Shown here in pieces: positions 1-41,110 of a DNA stretch of 64,000 nucleotides; positions within the stretch are counted from its first letter, which is position 1, and each line of letters opens with the position of its first letter. A program made the translations under genes and the position numbers. The DNA is taken from contig JAPDOI010001529.1 of NCBI GenBank assembly GCA_029168955.1, positions 62,001 to 126,000 of the forward strand, in the 5' to 3' direction. This DNA is from Aplectana chamaeleonis. Lineage: Eukaryota > Nematoda > Chromadorea > Rhabditida > Cosmocercidae. The notes beneath the pieces are model-generated. The model made no database searches. It saw only the letters and a program-made list of their open reading frames with translations, and was not told where the DNA came from.

Positions 1-497
1 TGAGGCCTCAGTCATAGTTGGCCGATCGGCGTAGCCGGCCCAGGGGAAAACCCCCGATGTGGCTGACCCGACGGATGTTCACATGGTATAAGGTAATTAT
101 GTGGAACGATATCCATGATATCGTTGCACATAATTCATACATATCGACCGCGCCAGCCACAGATGGCCACATGGGGTGTTTTTTGCAACCTCCGTCGTCC
201 ATGTTTTTCATACGTATCGACAGGACTGGCAGCGGCGTTTTTTTTAACCCATTCTGACAGGGACCTGACTATAAATTCAATCAGCAGGATTGACCGAGCA
301 AACCATTTTGGCAATACTCCACTTTTTAGTGGTTGAATGTTTTTCTCCGAAACTTCAGATAGGAAGATTATTTGAATGCTATCACAGAACGGGGTGTGGT
401 GTCACACTTGGCCACGCCCAAACTTCCAAGCCACCGTGCAATTTGAAATCGTACAAAAAGCAACCCGGATTGCCCCCCCCCATTGAAACCAGTGGCT

Positions 498-606
498 GTA
501 TTCATGAAACGGCGGGAACCTCCCGGGAAGGTTTTTACAACCAGCCGATGTATGCTGTCAGCGGACTTTGGACCCTCCTGGGAGGCTCCCGCCGTTTCAT
601 GAATAC
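498..606. repeat. Short foldback element
   Basis: Two inverted arms of about 31 bp (GTATTCATGAAACGGCGGGA and its near-exact complement ending at 606) enclose about 45 bp. It resembles the other non-autonomous palindromic elements in the window. No target duplication is evident. Confidence 0.65.
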
Positions 607-875
607 GGTCACATGAGAGTCGTTGCGGCGCGGAAAAAAATCGCTAGGCAAAGTGTGATACTTGCGAAATCACTATTATTTGAAGTGCTGATCACGAATA
701 TGAAGTTTTTGAAAACTTTTTCTCTTTATACTGCGGTGGCTCAAACTGTAAAGGGTCGATGTTTCAGATTTAGCAAAAACTCTTGCAAAGGGATTTTCTA
801 TTGGCGCAGTCCAACCTCCGAATCATTTTCGATGACATCGCAACGAGGTGGGCCACTATGATGTGCTGCAGTTGT

Positions 876-980
876 CCACGCCCATTTTACCGTGCCGCAG
901 CGCAAATCGAGCAACTGCCCGGGGTTGCCCTCACCTTTCAAAGCCAGGAGAGACGTTGCGGCACGAAAAAATGGGCGTGG
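876..980. repeat. Short foldback element
   Basis: Arms of about 27 bp (CCACGCCCATTTT...GTGCCGCAGCG and its complement ending GGGCGTGG at 980) flank a roughly 50-bp loop. Related GGCCACGCCC-containing sequence appears near 410, suggesting a dispersed family. Confidence 0.6.
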
Positions 981-2569
981 CCAAGTGCGATACCACGATG
1001 CAGCCCCCCCTCGCTTCGATAGCACCTAATTTTCTAGTTCCACTGCTCACCTTAGTGAGAATTTGGCGCTGATCTCAAGTGGGTCTTCATACTTGCCTAA
1101 AACACACAAGAAACGGATATGAACCCTCTTGAACACCCTAAAATTGAGTGGCGCAAGTATGATGCACAAGTTGTGCGAGGCCTGTGTTTCAGGACGTACG
1201 CCATGGATTTGCGGGGACAAACGAAAATGAAGAAAGAAGCTCAGGATTGAGGGAGAAGCGAGGTTGTTGATCAAAAAATAACGCGCTCCCAGACACTACT
1301 GAACTCCAAGGGTCGCCGAAGAGTGTGTGCCGAAACGACTTTTTGCAGTGGGCATTACAAATTGGCTTCTTTCTATACATCGCTACTTCGGAGGAATTGA
1401 GAACTTGCTGTTGAAATAAGTCATCCAGATAGGGCCTACTTCATAATTTGATAGAGATTTTGAATTCCGTTCCCGAGTTTAGGCTCTGTCTTCGAAACAC
1501 TGGACACAAATCGAATATTATTTTTTACAACTTGAGAAGGATTGCGGTAGGTTACATTTGCTTACTGGTCATTTGGCGACCGTAGCATACACTAACCCTT
1601 CAATTATTGAAATATGTGAAACGGATCTATGATCGGCACTCGAATCAATCACTTTAGGGAATGCTCCGATAAAATTGGAGACTTTCACAATACTACTGTG
1701 TGTCTATCGTGATCTTCCATCAAGCTGGAAATGAGCCTCATTTTCGTATTCAGCACCACAAATAACCCTCTGCTCGAAGTTTGGCCCAAGAAAAATTGCG
1801 ACCTGCGAAGACTTGGTCTGTATAGGAAGTAATTCACACACCATTTCCACTGTGAATGCGACGTCTTCTTGACGATGCCCATCAAAATCGTCCTTTCGGT
1901 CCTTTGCTCGACTGCGGTGCGTGCAAATTTTCCGCGTGGGTGAACGGTGCCTCAACACAGCACACAACCTGAAATGATTTATCTGATAATAATTTTTAAA
2001 AAATTGAAGATAGTCTGCCACAAGCAAAAGTTGAAACAAATAAAAAATTAACGAACAGTACATCGATATACGTTGTTCAAGATAAACTGAATAAGCCATA
2101 AGCACCAGGAGTTCAACACGTTTGAAATGAAACTGTGAACTTGCCGAAATATCTAATTCAATTTTTCTGCAGGTACCATCAAAGCATTTAATCCAACAGT
2201 TTTCGTCTCAACCCCCCAGTTTACAGAAATGACCTATTTGGTTGAACAAGAGTTCGGACTGCTCGCAAAAGTTTGCGAATGGAATTTACACAGATGTTTT
2301 CAATTCAAAATGAATATGTTACAACATACGAAAAACGTAAACACGATAAAAGGGAGCAGAATGCACATAAATGACAGAAAAACAGCTGGCGATAATAACC
2401 CTGTACGTGCCACCAGAAGACAAATGCGCCGCGCTTAGCGCGCCTTCGTAAGCAGGTAGTATCGTAGGATTTTATTGTATGGAGAACTCTTCCTCAAAGT
2501 GGGCTGAGCGCAGCACTGGGTCGACTGCAGCACTCGAATTTCGCCTAATTCCCGCCACTTTTTCGCAGC

Positions 2570-2658
2570 CGTTTCTTCACTACTGTGAATGAATGGACCC
2601 AAAGCACAGGATTATGCTGAAAGCCCGAAAATTTTATGATCGCGAACACTGCCTTTAA
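2570..2658. repeat. Right end of a TTAA-type MITE
   Basis: The sequence ends ATCGCGAACACTGCCT followed by TTAA (2655-2658). This is the terminal signature shared with complete elements at 63384-63828 and 34800-35237. An internal stretch near 2570-2590 also resembles the 63.4-kb element in reverse complement. The satellite starts immediately after the TTAA. The left end was not found. Confidence 0.6.
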
Positions 2659-5600
2659 ATGACACCCTGATGACGTCATCAGATGCCCTATGTACTTTAA
2701 ATGACACCCTGATGACGTCATCAGATGCCCTATGTACTTTACGTGACACCCTGATGACGTGATCAGATGCCCTATGTACTTTACATGACACCCTGATGAC
2801 GTGACCAGATGCCCTATGTACTTTACATGGCACCCTGATGACGTCATCAGATGCCCTATGTACTTTAAATGACACCCTGATGACGTCATCAGATGCCCTA
2901 TGTACTTTAAATGACACCCTGATGACGTCATCAGATGCCCTATGTACTTTACATGACACCCTGATGACGTCATCACATGCCCTATGTACTTTACATGACA
3001 CCCTGATGACGTCATCACATGCCCTATGTACTTTACATGACACCCTGATGACGTCATCAGATGCCCTATGTACTTTACATGACGTCCTGATGACGTCATC
3101 AGATGCCCTATGTACTTTATGTGACACCCTGATGACGTCATCAGATGCCCTATGTACTTTACATGACGCCCTGATGACGTAATCAGATGCCCTATGTACT
3201 TTACATGACACCCTGATGACGTCATCAGATGCCCTATGTACTTTACATGACACCCTGATGACGTCATCAGATGCCCTATGTACTTTACGTGACACCCTGA
3301 TGACGTCATCAGATGCCCTATGTACTTTAAATGGCACCCTGATGACGTCATCACATGCCCTATGTACTTTAAATGACACCCTGATGACGTCATCAGATGC
3401 CCTATGTACTTTACATGACGTCCTGATGACGTCATCAGATGCCCTATGTACTTTACAGGGCACCCTGATGACGTCATCAGATGCCCTATGTACTTTAAAT
3501 GACACCCTGATGACGTCATCAGATGCCCTATGTACTTTACATGGCACCCTGATGACGTCATCACATGCCCTATGTACTTTAAATGGCACCCTGATGACGT
3601 CATCAGATGCCCTATGTACTTTAAATGGCACCCTGATGACGTCATCACATGCCCTATGTACTTTACATGACACCCTGATGACGTCATCAGATGCCCTATG
3701 TACTTTAAATGACACCCTGATGACGTCATCAGATGCCCTATGTACTTTACATGGCACCCTGATGACGTCATCAGATGCCCTATGTACTTTACATGGCACC
3801 CTGATGACGTCATCACATGCCCTATGTACTTTAAATGACACCCTGATGACGTCATCACATGCCCTATGTACTTTACATGACACCCTGATGACGTCATCAG
3901 ATGCACTATGTACTTTACATGACGTCCTGATGACGTCATCAGATGCCCTATGTACTTTACGTGACACCCTGATGACGTCGTCACATGCCCTATGTACTTT
4001 ACATGACACCCTGATGACGTCATCAGATGCCCTATGTACTTTACATGACGTCCTGATGACGTCATCAGATGCCCTATGTACTTTACGTGACACCCTGATG
4101 ACGTGATCAGATGCCCTATGTACTTTACATGACACCCTGATGACGTGATCAGATGCCCTATGTACTTTACATGACACCCTGATGACGTCATCAGATGCCC
4201 TATGTACTTTAAATGACACCCTGATGACGTCATCAGATGCCCTATGTACTTTACATGGCACCCTGATGACGTCATCAGATGCCCTATGTACTTTACATGG
4301 CACCCTGATGACGTCATCACATGCCCTATGTACTTTACATGACACCCTGATGACGTCATCACATGCCCTATGTACTTTACATGACACCCTGATGACGTCA
4401 TCAGATGCCCTATGTACTTTACATGACGTCCTGATGACGTCATCAGATGCCCTATGTACTTTACGTGACACCCTGATGACGTCATCACATGCCCTATGTA
4501 CTTTAAATGGCACCCTGATGACGTCATCACATGCCCTATGTACTTTACATGACACCCTGATGACGTCATCAGATGCCCTATGTACTTTAAATGACACCCT
4601 GATGACGTCATCAGATGCCCTATGTACTTTACATGGCACCCTGATGACGTCATCAGATGCCCTATGTACTTTACATGGCACCCTGATGACGTCATCACAT
4701 GCCCTATGTACTTTAAATGACACCCTGATGACGTCATCACATGCCCTATGTACTTTACATGACACCCTGATGACGTCATCAGATGCACTATGTACTTTAC
4801 ATGACGTCCTGATGACGTCATCAGATGCCCTATGCACTTTACGTGACACCCTGATGACGTCATCACATGCCCTATGTACTTTACATGACACCCTGATGAC
4901 GTCATCAGATGCCCTATGTACTTTACATGACGTCCTGATGACGTCATCAGATGCCCTATGTACTTTACGTGACACCCTGATGATGTGATCAGATGCCCTA
5001 TGTACTTTACATGACACCCTGATGACGTGATCAGATGCCCTATGTACTTTACATGACACCCTGATGACGTCATCAGATGCCCTATGTACTTTAAATGACA
5101 CCCTGATGACGTCATCAGATGCCCTATGTACTTTACATGACACCCTGATGACGTCATCAGATGCCCTATGTACTTTACATGGCGCCCTGATGACGTCATC
5201 ACATGCCCTATGTACTTTAAATGACACCCTGATGACGTCATCAGATGCCCTATGTACTTTACATGACACCCTGATGACGTGATCAGATGCCCTATGTACT
5301 TTACATGACGTCCTGATGACGTCATCAGATGCCCTATGTACTTTACGTGACACCCTGATGACGTCATCACATGCCCTATGTACTTTACATGACACCCTGA
5401 TGACGTCATCAGATGCCCTATGTACTTTACATGACGTCCTGATGACGTCATCAGATGCCCTATGTACTTTACGTGACACCCTGATGACGTGATCAGATGC
5501 CCTATGTACTTTACATGACACCCTGATGACGTGATCAGATGCCCTATGTACTTTACATGACACCCTGATGACGTCATCAGATGCCCTATGTACTTTACAT

Positions 5601-7444
5601 GGCACCCTGATGACGTCATCAGATGCCCTATGTACTTTAAATGACACCCTGATGACGTCATCAGATGCCCTATGCACTTTAAATGACACCCTGATGACGT
5701 CATCAGATGCCCTATGTACTTTACATGACACCCTGATGACGTCATCAGATGCCCTATGTACTTTAAATGGCACCATGATGACGTCATCAGATGCCCTATG
5801 TACTTTACATGACGTCCTGATGACGTCATCAGATGCCCTATGTACTTTACGTGACACCCTGATGACGTCATCAGATGCCCTATGTACTTTAAATGACACC
5901 CTGATGACGTCATCAGATGCCCTATGTACTTTAAATGACACCCTGATGACGTCATCAGATGCCCTATGTACTTTACATGACACCCTGATGACGTCATCAG
6001 ATGCCCTATGTACTTTAAATGGCACCCTGATGACGTCATCACATGCCCTATGTACTTTGCGTGACACCCTGATGACGTGATCAGATGCCCTATGTACTTT
6101 ACATGACACCCTGATGACGTCATCAGATGCCCTATGTACTTTACGTGACACCCTGATGACGTCATCAGATGCCCTATGTACTTTACATGACGCCCTGATG
6201 ACGTCATCAGATGCCCTATGTACTTTACATGACACCCTGATGACGTCATCAGGTGCCCTATGTACTTTACATGACACCCTGATGACGTCATCAGATGCCC
6301 TATGTACTTTACATGACACCCTGATGACGTCATCAGATGCCCTATGTACTTTACATGACACCCTGATGACGTCATCACATGCCCTATGTACTTTACATGA
6401 CGTCCTGATGACGTCATCAGATGCCCTATGTACTTTACGTGACACCCTGATGACGTCATCAGATGCCCTATGTACTTTACATGACGCCCTGATGACGTCA
6501 TCAGATGCCCTATGTACTTTACATGACGCCCTGATGACGTCATCAGATGCCCTATGTACTTTACATGACACCCTGATGACGTCATCAGATGCCCTATGTA
6601 CTTTACATGACACCCTGATGACGTCATCAGATGCCCTATGTACTTTACATGACACCCTGATGACGTCATCAGATGCCCTATGTACTTTACATGACACCCT
6701 GATGACGTCATCAGATGCCCTATGTACTTTACATGACACCTGATGACGTCATCAGATGCCCTATGTACTTTACATGACACCCTGATGACGTCATCAGATG
6801 CCCTATGTACTTTACATGACACCCTGATGACGTCATCACATGCCCTATGTACTTTACATGACGTCCTGATGACGTCATCAGATGCCCTATGTACTTTACG
6901 TGACACCCTGATGACGTCATCAGATGCCCTATGTACTTTACATGACGCCCTGATGACGTCATCAGATGCCCTATGTACTTTACATGACACCCTGATGACG
7001 TCATCAGATGCCCTATGTACTTTACATGACACCCTGATGACGTGATCAGATGCCCTACGTACTTTACATGACACCCTGATGACGTCATCAGATGCCCTAT
7101 GTACTTTACATGACACCCTGATGACGTCATCACATGCCCTATGTACTTTACATGACGTCCTGATGACGTCATCAGATGCCCTATGTACTTTACGTGACAC
7201 CCTGATGACGTCATCAGATGCCCTATGTACTTTACGTGACACCCTGATGACGTCATCAGATGCCCTATGTACTTTACATGACGCCCTGATGACGTCATCA
7301 GATGCCCTATGTACTTTACATGACACCCTGATGACGTGATCAGATGCCCTACGTACTTTACGTGACACCCTGATGACGTGATCAGATGCCCTATGTACTT
7401 TACATGACACCCTGATGACGTCATCACATGCCCCATGCACTTTG
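2659..7444. repeat. 42-bp satellite array with CRE/bZIP palindrome
   Basis: About 114 head-to-tail copies of a 42-bp unit, ATGACACCCTGATGACGTCA followed by TCAGATGCCCTATGTACTTTAC. Most units contain the perfect 14-bp palindrome TGATGACGTCATCA, which includes the full CRE core TGACGTCA; a minority read TGACGTGATCA or similar. Each unit also has the small dyad ATGTA-CTT-TACAT. Unit variants recur in the same order 882 bp apart (21 units): the marker AGATGCAC at about 3899 recurs at 4781, and the pattern up to about 4106 is repeated up to 4988. One unit near 6740 is 41 bp. Because 42 is divisible by three, several frames stay open for kilobases on both strands; I do not regard them as genes. Confidence 0.95.
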
Positions 7445-7459
7445 ATGACATAATCAGAA

Positions 7460-7749
7460 AGTAACAAACTTGCTAGTCACTTCCCTTGTCCCTTCTTATC
7501 GAAAAGTACAGCCTACGACGTGTTTTATCGATTTCATCTACCAACTGATAATATCACTTGATATGATAAATAGTAAGAAGTAAAGTAGTTAATGTGAAAT
7601 AGTAAGTAACAAACTTGTTAGTCTCTTCCCCTGTCCCTTTCCTACAAAAAAGTACAGCCTACGACGTGTTTAAGCGATTTGGTCTACCAACTGATAATAT
7701 CGCTTGATATGATAAGTAGTAAAAGGTGAAGTAGTTAATGTTAAACAGT
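7460..7749. repeat. Two tandem copies of a 145-bp unit
   Basis: AGTAACAAACTTG at 7460 recurs at 7605, and the whole 145-bp segment, including GTACAGCCTACGACGTGTTT, is repeated with modest divergence. It sits just downstream of the 42-bp array and is unrelated to it in sequence. Confidence 0.85.
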
Positions 7750-8667
7750 AAGTACTCTTTGTCTACCTACTCACCAGCCTGCTTATCTGTCCACATACCA
7801 ACTTACCTACCTGCCCAACTGATCGCCTGCGACCACTGGCAGTGGCTAGTGGCAGGAACGAGGAACGAGGAACAGGACACGAGGGACGCGTTACAAGAAA
7901 AAACGCGAATTTTAGCTAAGCTTCCGCCGATCTAACTTTGTTAATTTTCAATCGATTTGGCTCAAATTTTGTCAGCGGGTGTCTTCTAGACTCTCTCACT
8001 TATATCCAGAAGGAAATCTCTAGAAAATTTGTTTTACAGGTTTTATTAACTACTTTACCAAAATCTAAGTGATCATAAGTGCCAGGCAAAACCAAACCTC
8101 TCCAGCCGCTTCGCGGCTGGAGCGATGTTTACTGACGCGGTCGGCGTAAGTGTCAAGCGGCTGTCACGAAGGCGTTTTTCGGACGATCCTTCCCACGTCT
8201 GCAAACTGCTGCCCGGGATATTATTCGCTATTCGTCTAATATTCCTACTACCAGAAAATGCTTCCACAATGGATGCTTGACACGCACGCCGACCGCGCGG
8301 ACAGACAGTCTCGTTTTGACGGACTCCATGTGCCATGAGGTCATGGAAGATGCGAGACAAACACCGACTAACGGAGAGCGATTAACGTCGTTCTTTTGCA
8401 ATATCCTTCACGTTTTTAGCAGTATTTTTCTCAGTATTCATAGTTTAGCCTTTCGCTTTTTTGTTTTCTGGATACCTTTACGCATTTGAAAAATTCCGGA
8501 CACAAACTATTGATTCACTGCTTTGTGCGCACGACTTTCAGATCTTGTGAAACTCTGGAGTAAACTCGAAACACGCCCTATCTAGCGAGAGCAAATCATA
8601 TAATTCTCAAAATTTTATGCACATTCTAACAGAAGCCTTGCGAAAAAATTTCCTTGCAAAATTACAG
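7750..8667. other. Intron or flank without recognised gene
   Basis: There is no recognisable coding region. The stretch contains a perfect 10-bp stem hairpin with a TTC loop at 8100-8122 (CTCCAGCCGC...GCGGCTGGAG). It ends with a usable 3' splice site, TTACAG at 8662-8667, that begins the first recognised sad-1 exon. Confidence 0.5.
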
Positions 8668-38949
<30,282 letters not shown>

Positions 38950-40482
38950 TCAGGTTTTACAAGGCTATTCAAATACTGCATTCTCATAGCTACTGGGTAA
39001 ACTCATGAGCAGCTTGACGTCTCTTTACATCAGGGTTCGCCGCGGGTGTGGGTCCCACAGCGGGTGTCTGAGCTCCGGAAAGGTGGAGGGGGTCTGACTT
39101 TCAGAGGAAGACCAATTGCATCATACTGTGAGTGAGTAAAAATGGCAGGTGCAGCTGCTCACGTGGAATTCAAATATAACAGTGCGTCACATTGCGATTT
39201 GACTGAAAGGCTGTTTTAATTGATAGTGAGTTACGAGTGACGAAGTTCAATCAAGAAGTTTAGGGTGAAGACATAGTAAAGCTGTTCCCAAAATAATAAT
39301 CAAGACATATGAATCCTCAGTGTGAAGTGTCCATAGCAACTTGACTACTAAATGCTGAATGATTTCTGCAAATGATTTCTATGAGTCACGACAGTCGATA
39401 TTTGAGTTGAGCGTGGTCGATTTACCTTGTATACAAACTTTCAGCGTATGATATAGACGCTGAAGGGCGCTACATTGTACGAGCACACACTTCGCTGCAG
39501 GTGTGGCTCTGCTGGAAGTCCACATTTTTGCGAAGTACGGGCCATGAGAGTAGAATATTCTAGTTCATCGTAATCGATTTGCTCTGGGGCGGCATGCACG
39601 TACGCGGCGGGTTAGGTTTGGGTGAGGCAGGGTTTGGAGCGTCGGCGTGTTTGATGATCGCAGCGCGAGGGCTAAAAGGGGGTTAGGCTAGCACTGAAAA
39701 ATCGTTCCCTCGCAAACCCTACGTAGGAGGGTGGGGCAGCCGAAACCCCGTTGAGACCCCAACTATGGATTATCTATAGCACTCGCACAGCAATGATCAA
39801 ACGCGCCGACGCCCCAAACCCTGCCTAACCCCAACCTAACCCGCCGCGTACGTGCATGCCGCCCCTGTATACCAGCTTTCACCATCCCAGGTGAATGCCG
39901 AATACCGCTACAGTACACGGACTTAGAAGAGTCGAGCGTGATTTGGATCAAATCAGAACAAGAATAAGTCCAGCAACAAAAACGTCCCCATACAATGTGA
40001 ACCGTGAAAGCGCTGAGGACACAAAGACTATCATGAGAAATACTTCTAACGCGTGATTTGACTCTGATAATTGATAGAGCGCGTGCCAAATCCATTAGCA
40101 ACAACTCACTAAATTTTAATGATTACGATGTCTACGAATACCATCATTAGCCAAATCAAGTCAATAATTTCACTACATTTTAAAAATCAAGTTGAGAGCC
40201 AAATCCAATGAAACTTTCACGACATTTAACACTTAAGAGACCGCGTGTCCACACTGCGCACCCACGGCTATTTTGCCCCTCGGACTGCGTGTCCACACTG
40301 CGCACCCACGCCATAAAACTATCAATATTTTCTGAAGTTCTAATGCGTGAAGTCTTCCTCAAATACGGATAAGTTCTTAATAATGTAAACTATTTACATT
40401 CACAGTTGTCAAGCATTTTGGATGTTCTTAGTAATTTTACTACCACCTTCGAGAATGGCTCTTTTCGATTTTTCGAGCTTCT
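38950..40482. other. Region between sad-1 and the LTR element
   Basis: Contains the CWG-type foldback at 39597-39864 and, at about 40226-40315, two copies of GCGTGTCCACACTGCGCACC (a related CTTAAGAGACCGC word recurs inverted near 50400). No gene is seen. Confidence 0.5.
39597..39864. mobile_element. Foldback MITE with CTG duplication (Harbinger-like)
   Basis: GGGCGGCATGCACGTACGCG... and complement, flanked by CTG (39594-39596 and 39865-39867). Long arms include GGGTTAGG...CCTAACCC. Confidence 0.75.
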
Positions 40483-41064
40483 TGTACGGTCAGTAATGGC
40501 AGTCTGTCAAAATCAATAACAGTCAACAATGCCAAACTGATAACCTGGGTTAGGAAACCCCTCTGAATTCAAATCAAATTGGCAACAATAATGAGATTTA
40601 TCCGCAATGAACACAATAACACAGTGCCCACGGTTGGTCGAACACTACCCTCACGATTTTAGCCCACTATTGACCCGTAGAGAGAAATACCCCACTTCCC
40701 GTAGAGCCTCGGGTCGAGGCAAAGCGAGAATGGGAAGCAAGAAGACGAGTGTGAGACTTCGGCCAGCGAGACGAGACTAACTGATTTTCGAAAACCCCCA
40801 ACCGTGGGCGGAGCATGAGTGCAAAAAAAAGTTTCCCGCATCCAATTCGAAGATACCGTACACCCGAATTCAAACTCGGATTGCGAAATGAAATACAACA
40901 TGCAAAAGTGCAACGACGATGAGTACCAAGGAGAAATACGAACTGAGGCAATAGCGAATGATATCATATAAAGCAAAAAGGTATTATGAGCATATTATGA
41001 TAAACTACTTCAATTAAACAGGAATTACTATTCTATATGGAGTCATTTTCCCCTTACGTGTACA
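40483..41064 (-). repeat. 3' LTR
   Basis: 582 bp, TG...CA in element sense. About 99% identical by eye to the LTR at 48739-49321. Confidence 0.97.
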
Positions 41065-41078
41065 TCCCCCTCCTTAGC
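41065..41078 (-). promoter_or_regulatory. Polypurine tract
   Basis: In element sense the bases just before the 3' LTR read TAAGGAGGGGGA, the primer site for plus-strand DNA synthesis. Confidence 0.8.
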
Positions 41079-41110
41079 GACGACGTCCCTGTCGTACTAC
41101 CTAAGTAAAC

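Larger units (their letters stand above)
1..2569. other. Gene-poor flank upstream of the satellite
   Basis: I recognise no exon here. If the sad-1 gene continues upstream, this is probably intron. It holds two short palindromes (listed separately) and unremarkable AT-rich DNA. A 133-codon open frame on the minus strand at 1704-2105 has no recognisable domain and no clear splice or start context. Confidence 0.5.

Noticed and set aside
1704..2105. 133-codon minus-strand frame
   Set aside because: No recognisable domain, and no clear start or splice context. It could be an exon fragment but I cannot support it.
2659..7444. CRISPR-like repeat array
   Set aside because: Units are contiguous with no unique spacers, and the genome is a nematode; this is a satellite.
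2545..7467. A 1640-codon minus-strand frame and several plus-strand frames of 14-residue repeats across the satellite
   Set aside because: The unit length (42) is a multiple of three and the unit lacks stops in several frames on both strands. A 41-bp unit shifts the frame without consequence. There is no start context, splice site or non-repetitive domain.
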